NCBI GenBank assembly: GCA_026705765.1
Contig: JAPPAB010000054.1
Span: 1 to 64,000, forward strand
DNA length: 64,000 bases
From: Gemmatimonadota bacterium
GTDB taxonomy: Bacteria; Latescibacterota; UBA2968
Direction of reading: 5' to 3'
The notes beneath the pieces were generated by a model that did no database searches, was not told the origin of the DNA, and saw only the letters and a program-made list of their open reading frames with translations. This document shows, piece after piece, positions 53,978 through 61,827 of the stretch. The stretch's first letter is position 1. Each line of letters opens with the position of its first letter. Both the position numbers and the translations under genes were made by a program.

Positions 53978-54015
53978 AAACCACCTTTCGACTCTGCGCG
54001 GAGGGTGGTTTTTTT
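53978..54015 (+). terminator. Riboswitch-controlled terminator before thiO
   Basis: AAACCACC at 53978-53985 pairs with GGTGGTTT at 54004-54011, with a long loop and seven Ts. The preceding GGTG at 53974-53977 could pair with CACC and compete. It ends about 15 bases before thiO. Confidence 0.7.
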
Positions 54016-54029
54016 AGGTTGAGGTGGCG

Positions 54030-55163
54030 ATGATGCAAAAGCGCGTGCTCATTGTGGGGGGTGGAGTGATTGGGCTGGCGATTGGCTGGCGGTTGGCGCG
54101 TGCGGGGTGTGCGGTGGCTCTGTTTGATCGGGATCGCGTTGGATATTCCGCGAGCTGGGCTTCGGCGGGTATGTTGTCGCCGCTGTCAGAGGTGCAATTC
54201 GAAGAGGAAGACCTGTTGCATCTCGGTTTGAAGGGGCTGGCGGTTTATCCCGAATTTGTCGGTGAATTGGAGGCTGACACCGGGTGTTGTGTGGGCTATC
54301 GCCGCGATGGGGTGCTGCTGGTGGGCATTACGCAAGACGATCTGGAGTACTTAAAATTTCGGTATCGCTATCAGCGCGATCTGGCGTTGTCTGTTACCTA
54401 TCTCTCGGGTGATGAGGCCCGGGAACGAGAGCCTCATTTGTCGGCTCAGGTGAGCGCTGCTGTGTGGTGTCCGGGCGATCATCAAGTGGATAATCGGCGT
54501 CTGGTGGCGGCGTTGAAGAAGGGACTTGTGGCTGCAGGTGGCGAGGTTTTTGAAGAGATGGGAGTAGATGCGCTTTTGATAGATGGGACGCGGGTGCGCG
54601 GGGTGCGGGTTGGCGAAGAAATTTTTGAGGGCGATACCGTGGTGTTGGCTTCGGGATGCTGGTCGCGTCTGATACCGGGTTTGCCCGATTGTGCCAGGCC
54701 TCCGGTGCGACCCGTGCGCGGGCAGATTATGCGCCTATCTATGACGGAGGACTTCGCGCTCAATACAATGGTCTGGTATTCGCGGGTGGCGACTTCTACG
54801 GTGGCGTATCTCGTGCCCAAGGACAATGGGCATCTCGTTTTGGGGGCTACGTCAGAAGAGATGGGATTTGATGAAGATGTGACCGCGGGAGGGATGTTTG
54901 AGCTGTTGCGCGCCGCGTGGGAGGTGGTGCCGGGGGTTTACGATTTGCCTCTGGTCGAGTCTGCGGCGGGATTGCGTCCAGGTAGCCGGGATGACGCACC
55001 TATTTTGGGCAAGACGCCTATTGAGGGTTTAATTATGGCAACTGGTCATTATCGGAAAGGTATTTTGCTGGCACCGTTGACTGCGCTATCTATTGCCGAA
55101 TTGATTTTGGAGCGGCGTACCCTGGCACTTATCAGGCCTTTTGGAATTGACCGATTTGGATAA
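54030..55163 (+). CDS. thiO: Glycine oxidase ThiO
   Basis: ThiO oxidises glycine to the imine used in thiazole synthesis, with FAD and oxygen. The 377-residue protein starts near ATG 54030; GTG 54024 and ATG 54033 are alternatives. The dinucleotide motif VLIVGGGVIGLAIGWRLARAG, the ASWASAGMLSP segment and SAAGLRPGSRDDAPILG are typical. Use of ThiO rather than the anaerobic ThiH points to an organism that meets oxygen. It leads the thi operon and its stop is five bases before thiS. Confidence 0.92.
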   Translation: MMQKRVLIVGGGVIGLAIGWRLARAGCAVALFDRDRVGYSASWASAGMLSPLSEVQFEEEDLLHLGLKGLAVYPEFVGELEADTGCCVGYRRDGVLLVGITQDDLEYLKFRYRYQRDLALSVTYLSGDEAREREPHLSAQVSAAVWCPGDHQVDNRRLVAALKKGLVAAGGEVFEEMGVDALLIDGTRVRGVRVGEEIFEGDTVVLASGCWSRLIPGLPDCARPPVRPVRGQIMRLSMTEDFALNTMVWYSRVATSTVAYLVPKDNGHLVLGATSEEMGFDEDVTAGGMFELLRAAWEVVPGVYDLPLVESAAGLRPGSRDDAPILGKTPIEGLIMATGHYRKGILLAPLTALSIAELILERRTLALIRPFGIDRFG

Positions 55164-55167
55164 ACCG

Positions 55168-55374
55168 ATGCAACTTACAGTAAATGGCCAAGAGCAATCA
55201 GTGGATGAGGCGTCAACGCTGCTTGATTTGCTGATTGAGATGAATTTTAACGCCGAACAAAAGGGTATTGCCGTGGCTGTAAATGCGGAGGTTATCGCGC
55301 GGGCGATGTGGGCAGATACGCGGTTGTGCAATGGCGACAGGGTGGATATTATTCATGCGGTTCAGGGGGGATAG
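55168..55374 (+). CDS. thiS: Sulfur carrier protein ThiS
   Basis: This 68-residue beta-grasp protein carries sulfur as a thiocarboxylate at its C-terminus. It starts [16 protein letters not shown] and ends HAVQGG, with the required C-terminal Gly-Gly. The start ATG 55168 lies just after the thiO stop and has no strong ribosome-binding site, so translational coupling is likely. The activating ThiF is not in the window. Confidence 0.93.
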   Translation: MQLTVNGQEQSVDEASTLLDLLIEMNFNAEQKGIAVAVNAEVIARAMWADTRLCNGDRVDIIHAVQGG

Positions 55375-55396
55375 TGGGAATAACTGTGAGGATATT

Positions 55397-56173
55397 ATGA
55401 CTGGCGATTTTAAAATAGCAGGCGTAACATATCGTTCACGGCTGTTGATAGGCACTGCGCGTTATCCCAATATGCAGGTGATGCTGAAGTCCGTTGAAGC
55501 CAGTGGCGCAGAGATTGTAACGGTGGGCATTCGGCGGCTCAATGTGAATGACGAATCTGGCGAGGGTGTTCTCAATTTGATCGATCGATCGCGATACACT
55601 ATTTTGCCAAATACAGCCGGGTGTTTTACAGCTCAAGACGCGGTGCTTACTGCGCGATTGGCCCGAGAAGCGCTGAAAACCGATCTGATTAAGTTAGAGG
55701 TGATTGGCGATGAGCGCACTTTGTTTCCGGATGTGGTGGGGTTGCTCCAGGCTACCGAGACTCTGGTGAATGACGGGTTTACTGTGTTGCCCTATTGCAA
55801 TGATGATCCGATTACCTGTAAGAAGTTGGAAGATTTGGGGTGTGCCGCAGTGATGCCTTTGGGTGCGCCCATTGGTTCGGGAATGGGGATTCGCAATCCG
55901 TACAATATTCAGATTATTCTGAATTCGGTCAATGTGCCGGTGATTGTCGATGCGGGGGTGGGGACCGCATCGGACGCTGCTTTGGCGATGGAATTGGGTT
56001 GCGATGGCGTGTTGTTGAATACAGCAGTGGCAGGTGCTCGGCATCCGGTGAAGATGGCGATGGCAATGAAGAAGGGCGTTGAAGCCGGGCGGTTGGCTTT
56101 TGAAGCCGGGCGGATTCCCAGAAAGCTGTACGCGACGGCTTCGACAGCGATGGAAGGACGGGTGGAAATTTGA
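55397..56173 (+). CDS. thiG: Thiazole synthase ThiG
   Basis: ThiG builds the thiazole phosphate from deoxyxylulose phosphate, the ThiS sulfur and the glycine imine. The 258-residue TIM barrel has [21 protein letters not shown], the Schiff-base lysine in [16 protein letters not shown], and [14 protein letters not shown]. Its wording near [21 protein letters not shown] is also standard. ATG 55397 follows GTGAGGA. The downstream gene starts TTG in a TTGA overlap. Confidence 0.97.
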   Translation: MTGDFKIAGVTYRSRLLIGTARYPNMQVMLKSVEASGAEIVTVGIRRLNVNDESGEGVLNLIDRSRYTILPNTAGCFTAQDAVLTARLAREALKTDLIKLEVIGDERTLFPDVVGLLQATETLVNDGFTVLPYCNDDPITCKKLEDLGCAAVMPLGAPIGSGMGIRNPYNIQIILNSVNVPVIVDAGVGTASDAALAMELGCDGVLLNTAVAGARHPVKMAMAMKKGVEAGRLAFEAGRIPRKLYATASTAMEGRVEI

Positions 56174-56784
56174 ATTTATTGCCACCCCTCTATCTGATTG
56201 CTGACCGGGCAACGTGCGGTGATCGACCAATGCTGGATGTGCTCGCGCGTGCGCTGGATGCCGGGGTGCGGCTGGTGCAGTTGCGGGAAAAAGCACTGGA
56301 TAGAGATGCATTAGAGGCTCTGGCTGAGCGGGTGTTGTCGTTGACAGCGCGTTATGATGCGATGTTGTTGATTAATTCAGTAGCAGATATTGCCGTGAAG
56401 ATCGGCGCGCAAGGTGTGCATTTGCCAGGTAGTGCATTGCCGAGGGCGGTCCGAGATCGGGTCGGGCCGTCATTTTTAATCGGCTATTCCACGCATACCC
56501 ATGCAGAATTAGATTGCGCTGATGGGGCAGATTTTGTGACTTATAGCCCCATTTTTACACCGGGGTCCAAACCCGGGTATGATGGTGTGGTAGCTGGGTT
56601 GGCGGGGTTGGCAAATGCGGTGATGTATTCTCGCTTACCCGTTTACGCGCTGGGTGGAATTACACCTTCTCGTGCGGCCAAATGTCGCACGACGGGATGT
56701 GCGGGCGTTGCGGTGATGTCGGGTATTTTGGCAGCGAGAGATCCGGCCAGGGCGGTATGCGAATTTTTGAAGGCATGGGAATGA
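56170..56784 (+). CDS. tenI: TenI-like thiazole tautomerase (ThiE-family fold)
   Basis: This 204-residue protein has a ThiE-like barrel but lacks the thiamin-phosphate-synthase metal residues. The stretch IVNDRVDVA of ThiE is LINSVADIA here, and GQDD is replaced by [17 protein letters not shown] carries the His expected at the TenI catalytic site, and the C-terminal [11 protein letters not shown] and [14 protein letters not shown] match TenI. TenI speeds the tautomer step of thiazole phosphate after ThiG. The TTG start at 56170 overlaps the thiG stop. It was likely misnamed thiE by similarity. Confidence 0.85.
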   Translation: MNLLPPLYLIADRATCGDRPMLDVLARALDAGVRLVQLREKALDRDALEALAERVLSLTARYDAMLLINSVADIAVKIGAQGVHLPGSALPRAVRDRVGPSFLIGYSTHTHAELDCADGADFVTYSPIFTPGSKPGYDGVVAGLAGLANAVMYSRLPVYALGGITPSRAAKCRTTGCAGVAVMSGILAARDPARAVCEFLKAWE

Positions 56785-57575
56785 AACAAGCGCTGACAAT
56801 TGCAGGTTCGGATTCCGGTGGTGGCGCAGGCATTCAGGCGGATTTGAAGACATTTCACGCCCATGGCGTGTTTGGTCTGTCTGCGATTACATCGGTTACG
56901 GCTCAAAATACGCGAGAGGTGCGTGCGGCTTGTGATTTGTCCGAAGAGATTGTCCGCGCTCAGATAAGTGCCGTGTTTGACGATTTTGAGATTGCTGCGG
57001 TGAAGACGGGGATGTTGTCTTTGCGTGCGATTGTAGAGGTTGTGGCCGATGAGTTGGCAACTCGCAATGGGCAACCGCTCGTGGTCGATCCGGTGATGAT
57101 TTCGACGAGTGGGTTTCCGTTGCTCAAGGATGATGCCATACAATGCGTTACGGACCGTTTGTTGCCGCTGGCTACATTGGCGACGCCGAATTGCCATGAA
57201 GCGGAATTGTTGACTGATAAAAAAATAAAAACGCGAGAGGATGCCGGTTTTGCAGCGCGTAAAATTGCCGATTTGGGTGCGTGTGCCGTGCTGGTAAAGG
57301 GGGGGCATTTGGAGGGTGCTGCGGTGGATGTGTTGTGGGATGGGGCGTGTGAAACGATTTTTGAGCGTGAACGCATTGATACCGGAAATACACATGGGAC
57401 GGGTTGTACACTGGCATCGGCGATAGCGGCTAATTTTGCGTTGGGATACGGGTTGTGCGACGCGATAGATAGAGCAAAAAATTATGTTACAGAAGCTATC
57501 CGGCATGGTCTGGATATTGGCAAAGGTAGTGGTCCTACAAATCATTTTTATTTTTTAGACTGTACTGAACGCTGA
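56781..57575 (+). CDS. thiD: Hydroxymethylpyrimidine/phosphomethylpyrimidine kinase ThiD
   Basis: ThiD phosphorylates the pyrimidine branch in two steps. The 264-residue protein starts [25 protein letters not shown]. The conserved SAITSVTAQNT and GMLS loops follow. PVMISTSGFPLL, PNCHEAELL, VLVKGGHL and the anion-hole region DTGNTHGTGCTLASAIAANFA complete the ribokinase fold. Its ATG overlaps the tenI stop in ATGA. No fused ThiE domain is present. Confidence 0.96.
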   Translation: MKQALTIAGSDSGGGAGIQADLKTFHAHGVFGLSAITSVTAQNTREVRAACDLSEEIVRAQISAVFDDFEIAAVKTGMLSLRAIVEVVADELATRNGQPLVVDPVMISTSGFPLLKDDAIQCVTDRLLPLATLATPNCHEAELLTDKKIKTREDAGFAARKIADLGACAVLVKGGHLEGAAVDVLWDGACETIFERERIDTGNTHGTGCTLASAIAANFALGYGLCDAIDRAKNYVTEAIRHGLDIGKGSGPTNHFYFLDCTER

Positions 57576-57579
57576 GTAC

Positions 57580-57600
57580 GGGCGGGTTTGAAACCCGCCC
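57580..57600. repeat. Perfect palindrome between thiD and thiE
   Basis: GGGCGGGTTT at 57580-57589 and AAACCCGCCC at 57591-57600 form a strong hairpin without a following T-run. The same palindrome type is a scattered intergenic element in many genomes. It does not look like a terminator. Confidence 0.8.
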
Positions 57601-57608
57601 CTTCTAAT

Positions 57609-58220
57609 ATGAAAAAAATTGGCAGACTTCACGTCATAACCGATGTTGTTTTGCAAGATCGCTTTTCACACGTAGCGCTGGCACAAATGGCTGTTGCCGG
57701 GGGAGCGGATACCATTCAGTTTCGACAAAAAGAAGGTTCGACGCGCGCGTTGATTGAGACGGCTATTGCCGTGAAGAATGCGTGTGGCGATGTGCCTTTG
57801 ATTGTGAATGATCGGGTTGATGTGGCGATTGCTGCAGAGGCCGATGGAGTGCATTTGGGTCAAGATGATTTTCCCATTGAAAAAGCGCGCGATCTGCTTG
57901 GGGAAGATGCGGTGATTGGCGGGACGGCAAAGACGCTTTCACAGGCGAGGCAGTGTATTGCCGAAGGTGCGGATTACATCGGTTTTGGGCCGATTTATGC
58001 AACGGGTTCAAAAGCCGATGCGGGCCTGGTGAAAGGTCTGGAGGGCTTGCGCGAGATGGTCAGTGGGGTCAATGTTCCTGTTATTGCTATTGGGGGTATT
58101 GGAATAGAAAATGCTGGCGAAGTGATGCGCGCAGGGGCGCTGGGTATTGCGGTGATTTCAGCCGTGTGTTGTCAACCCGATCCCACCGAGGCTACCCAAA
58201 GGCTGGTGGATCAATTATAG
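57609..58220 (+). CDS. thiE: Thiamin phosphate synthase ThiE
   Basis: This 203-residue protein joins the pyrimidine and thiazole halves of thiamin. It keeps the metal- and substrate-binding motifs lost from the tenI copy: IQFRQKE, LIVNDRVDVAIAAEADGVHLGQDDF, and IGGTAKTLSQA. PVIAIGGIGIENA also matches. The start ATG 57609 gives MKKIGRLHVITD, as in the family; the TTG at 57588 lies in the palindrome. It ends the thi run, 8 bases before the next lipoprotein gene. Confidence 0.95.
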   Translation: MKKIGRLHVITDVVLQDRFSHVALAQMAVAGGADTIQFRQKEGSTRALIETAIAVKNACGDVPLIVNDRVDVAIAAEADGVHLGQDDFPIEKARDLLGEDAVIGGTAKTLSQARQCIAEGADYIGFGPIYATGSKADAGLVKGLEGLREMVSGVNVPVIAIGGIGIENAGEVMRAGALGIAVISAVCCQPDPTEATQRLVDQL

Positions 58221-58228
58221 GTGCGATT

Positions 58229-60217
58229 TTGTCTAAAAGCCATTTGATTATTCACACGCTAATTCTGGTCCCGATTTTTGCGGGATGTCAGCAGAGCGAA
58301 CAGGTGACGGTTTCGGGTGCGGTTGCAAAGCCGGGGACTTATGTATATCAGCCCGATAAATCGGCGAACAGTTATCTCGAAGGTGCCGGCGGCATGACGG
58401 AAGAGGCACTTCTCGATAGTGTATATCTGGTTCGCGGTTTGGTTGACTCTTCTGGCAAAGAGATAATCAAGAGTGTGACGATTCCCCTGTCGGATTATCC
58501 AGAAGTTTTGCCCAGTGATGAGATTAAAGTGCCAGTTCGCGTTTATGACGTGCGATTGGATACGGTTCGCGTTTTGCGCAATGTCCGATTGGTTCATGAG
58601 AATCGGATTTTCAAAATTCCCTCTGGTGCCCTGGTGTCTGGGTGGACAGAGCGCGGCGTGCTGGTCGCGTTGTTACTTGGGCGCGGAAAAGTTTACGAGA
58701 TGGCTGATACTGCAAAGGCAGTATGGGCTTTTCATTACTTATACGTTCATTTGCACCCCGATGAATACGGCCGTCTAAGGGGGTTTGCGGGAGATGTGGT
58801 TGACAGTTTGGAGGCTCTGGAAGATGCACACGCCATCCATACACGCACCATAAAGCAGTTGGATTATGTACGCCCTGGAGGGTTACAGCTTCCAGACACG
58901 GGTTATTGGCGCGTGTTGCTGGGGATTTTGCTAACGCCCAGGAGTGCATCTTTTCCGGGTAGTGGATTGCGCCGGCGTCGCTTTGAGGATGGGCGTGTGT
59001 GGACAACTTTTCCCAATGGACGACAGCGTTGGCAGTATCCCGATGGGCGGGTGGAGGTGACATTTCCCGGGGGCGCGAAAGAAATCCGGTTTCCCGATGG
59101 ACGGGTTGTATCTGGCTATGAACAGCAAGTATCTCGCTTGAAAGATGAGTCGATGGTTCGCAATGGTGTAGCTGGCCGCGCGATGGAGGAACGCACTTCG
59201 GAAAGGGCGACGGGGATTTCGGCAGAGGTAATACCCGATGGCACTACGGTAACCCGCCAAAAAGGGGGAAATGAGCCTGCCATTCAGCCCGATGGGTATA
59301 GGATTGTGAAAGGGGTGGATGGTTCAACTCGGGAAACATTTTCCGATGGGCGAATTTTGCATCGCAGCGGAACCGGGTATCAAGTGGAGATTTTGCCCGA
59401 TGGACGAGAGATCGAGAGTAATCGATTTGGACAAAAAATCACCTCGTGGCCCGATGGTCGAAAAGAAGTGCGAATGCCGGCCGCATACAGTTATCCCGGT
59501 CCGTTGCGAACAGATCTCGCGGTGGTCAATCCGCTTCCAGATTCGGTTGGTGTAGGTGAAGAACTGACGGTTACAGGGCAGTTACATAGCGAGGTGGAAG
59601 ATATATCTATCTCGGCCTTTCTCGCGCCCGATGGCAATGTGATCAAAGGGGCTGTGCGAAGGCGGGGGCGGCGGTTTCAGGCGCGGTTTCGGTTTGGGGA
59701 GGTGGGACACTGTCGCGTACAGGTTCAGGTTGTCCTGCCCAAAGCACGCACCTTTACGGTTTCTCATCAGGCTGTGGTTGTTGGCAATCCCGAGAAGTTA
59801 GAAGATGAAGTTTTGACAATAGCCCCTTATCCGGGCGATGAGGGGGCTGAACGATTTTTGATTGATCAAATTAATGCGGCGCGAAGGCGGATTGGATGTC
59901 AGGCTGTACTTCCACATCCCAATTTGATGCATGTGGCGCGCATCCGCCTCGAGGAAATGTTGGCTTTGGGTGAGGTATCCCACTTTTCTTTATCGGGATT
60001 GGATGTGACGTGGCATGTAACCACCCGACGCTTGCCATTTTTCCAGGTGAGCGAAAATGTGGCAAACGGATATTTTGTCGAAACGATGCAGGCAGGTTGG
60101 ATGTTAAGTGCGGGCCATCGTTCAAATATATTGGCGAGACACTGGACACATGTGGGGGTAGCTGTGGCAAAAGATAGGGGCATGGTGTGGGGCGTTCAGG
60201 TGTTTGCACGGCAATAA
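58229..60217 (+). CDS. Lipoprotein with SLBB, DG-repeat and CAP domains
   Basis: This 662-residue exported protein is likely started by TTG 58229, preceded by AGGTGCG; SKSHLIIHTLILVPIFAGCQQ is a signal with a lipobox Cys. Residues about 25-120 resemble an SLBB beta-grasp domain (VTVSGAVAKPGTYVYQPDK). About 250-415 carries roughly ten short repeats of the form F-x-DGR-x-x-x-x-x (FEDGRVWTTFPNGRQRW, YPDGRVEVTFPGGAKEIRFPDGR). These look like the Tcp10/CPAP G-box beta sheet. The C-terminus (about 540-660) is a CAP/SCP domain: INAARRRIG, EMLALGEVSHFS, SENVANGYF and GHRSNIL. Its role is unknown. Confidence 0.82.
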   Translation: MSKSHLIIHTLILVPIFAGCQQSEQVTVSGAVAKPGTYVYQPDKSANSYLEGAGGMTEEALLDSVYLVRGLVDSSGKEIIKSVTIPLSDYPEVLPSDEIKVPVRVYDVRLDTVRVLRNVRLVHENRIFKIPSGALVSGWTERGVLVALLLGRGKVYEMADTAKAVWAFHYLYVHLHPDEYGRLRGFAGDVVDSLEALEDAHAIHTRTIKQLDYVRPGGLQLPDTGYWRVLLGILLTPRSASFPGSGLRRRRFEDGRVWTTFPNGRQRWQYPDGRVEVTFPGGAKEIRFPDGRVVSGYEQQVSRLKDESMVRNGVAGRAMEERTSERATGISAEVIPDGTTVTRQKGGNEPAIQPDGYRIVKGVDGSTRETFSDGRILHRSGTGYQVEILPDGREIESNRFGQKITSWPDGRKEVRMPAAYSYPGPLRTDLAVVNPLPDSVGVGEELTVTGQLHSEVEDISISAFLAPDGNVIKGAVRRRGRRFQARFRFGEVGHCRVQVQVVLPKARTFTVSHQAVVVGNPEKLEDEVLTIAPYPGDEGAERFLIDQINAARRRIGCQAVLPHPNLMHVARIRLEEMLALGEVSHFSLSGLDVTWHVTTRRLPFFQVSENVANGYFVETMQAGWMLSAGHRSNILARHWTHVGVAVAKDRGMVWGVQVFARQ

Positions 60218-60231
60218 AAGCGAGGTTTGAT

Positions 60232-61827
60232 GTGAATAAAAAACAGGCCGATGTGCCCGATTTGCTTCAGATTGAAGGCGGGTTAAATCCAGGTGTGTCG
60301 CGGGAGGTGTCGCAACAAACCAGCGTTCCCGAAGCTCATGTCTATGGCGTGGGTAGTTTTTTTGATTTGTTGACTGATGTGGATAAAAAAGTGCGGGTAT
60401 GCACGGGTTTGTCGTGTCGCATGGCGGGTGCAGATCAGGTGCTGCAGGCGATGGAAGATGCGGGTCTGCCAGCGATGGGGTGTTCATGTCTGGCAGCTTG
60501 TGATCGTCCGCCTGCGGTGTTGCGAGACCGCGATGTGTTGCCCGCTGTATCGGTCGAGGATGTGGTGCGGGCAGATGGCGATTGGACGCGGCTCCTGCCA
60601 GAGATAGTGTCCAGTGGCAAAAGCTGGTTGGGACATGTGGGACCAGAGGTGGATGATCCAGATACTATGGCGATTAATTTGTTGGGTCAGGCCGATTGGT
60701 CGGGCAAAGCGTTTGCTAAGGCCGCGAAGATGCGTCCCGAAGAAATTATCGAAGAAATAGAGATGTCGGGGCTGCAGGGCCGCGGTGGCGCGGGTTTTTC
60801 TGCGTCTTTTAAGTGGAATGCCGTGTGCTCAGAAAAAGAGACCACGCGTTATGTGGTCTTAAATGGCGACGAGAGTGAGCCTGGTACATTTAAGGACCGC
60901 GAAATTTTGATGCGTCGTCCCGATCTGGTTGTTGAGGGATTGGCGATTGCGGCTTATACAATCGGGGCGAGAGATGTCTATTTGTACTTGCGGGGCGAGT
61001 TCGCTTTTCCAAAGGCTGTGATGGCAAAAGCTGTTGCGAAGTTTGAATCGCATAATATATTTCCCGATATCCGTTTTCACATGCACTCGGGGCAGGGGGC
61101 GTATATTTGCGGCGAGGAGACGGCGCTTTTAGAGGCTTTGGAGGGCAAGCGCGGGATGCCGCGTTTGCGCCCACCCTATCCCACAGAATACGGCCTGTGG
61201 GGAAAACCCACACTTATTCACAATGTGGAAACGATTGCGTGCGTGCCTTCGATTATTTCTAACGGCGGCGATTGGTTTCGCAATTTGGGGCGCACAGAGG
61301 CAGGGTCAAAAGTGTATTGTATTAGCGGGCATGTCAAATGCCCCGGTGTTTATGAGTTGCCATTGGGTGTGACTTTAGATGAGTTGGTCGAAGAGGCCGG
61401 CGGATATGTTGGGACTCCGAAAGCGTTTAGCCCCGGAGGGGCGAGTTCGGGTTTTTTGCCGGCTAAATACAGAGATCAGCCATTGGATTTTAAGACAATG
61501 GATGGGTTGGGTTCGCTGCTCGGCTCGGCCGGTGTTGTTGTGTTGAACGACACGGTGGATATGAAATGGTCAGTTAGTCAGCAGTTGAGATTTTTTCACG
61601 ATGAAAGCTGCGGGCAATGCGCCCCCTGTCGCATTGGCACGCGGTATTTACACGAGGCACTGGAAAATCGCATTTGCAATCGAGAACAGGGCCACAAACC
61701 TCACTTGCAACACGCAGCAGATGTGGCGTGGCAGATGCGTGAGGGTTCGATATGTGGTCTTGGGCAAATTGCTGCTCTCCCCCTGACGAGTGCCCAAAAA
61801 TTCTTCCCCGAGGAGTTTGATGAGTAA
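60232..61827 (+). CDS. fdsB: NAD-dependent formate dehydrogenase beta subunit (NuoE-NuoF fusion)
   Basis: The start GTG 60232, after GCGAGG, gives 531 residues. The N-terminal NuoE-like part (about 1-130) has the [2Fe-2S] cysteines CTGLSC and CSCLAACDRPP. The NuoF-like part has the FMN/NADH loop GRGGAGFSASFKW, GDESEPGTFKDR and GQGAYICGEETALLEALEG. The C-terminal [4Fe-4S] motif is ESCGQCAPCRIG plus a distal Cys. It passes electrons from the formate site to NAD. The alpha subunit gene overlaps it by 8 bases. A hydrogenase diaphorase or a complex I part is excluded by the downstream formate dehydrogenase gene. Confidence 0.92.
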   Translation: MNKKQADVPDLLQIEGGLNPGVSREVSQQTSVPEAHVYGVGSFFDLLTDVDKKVRVCTGLSCRMAGADQVLQAMEDAGLPAMGCSCLAACDRPPAVLRDRDVLPAVSVEDVVRADGDWTRLLPEIVSSGKSWLGHVGPEVDDPDTMAINLLGQADWSGKAFAKAAKMRPEEIIEEIEMSGLQGRGGAGFSASFKWNAVCSEKETTRYVVLNGDESEPGTFKDREILMRRPDLVVEGLAIAAYTIGARDVYLYLRGEFAFPKAVMAKAVAKFESHNIFPDIRFHMHSGQGAYICGEETALLEALEGKRGMPRLRPPYPTEYGLWGKPTLIHNVETIACVPSIISNGGDWFRNLGRTEAGSKVYCISGHVKCPGVYELPLGVTLDELVEEAGGYVGTPKAFSPGGASSGFLPAKYRDQPLDFKTMDGLGSLLGSAGVVVLNDTVDMKWSVSQQLRFFHDESCGQCAPCRIGTRYLHEALENRICNREQGHKPHLQHAADVAWQMREGSICGLGQIAALPLTSAQKFFPEEFDE

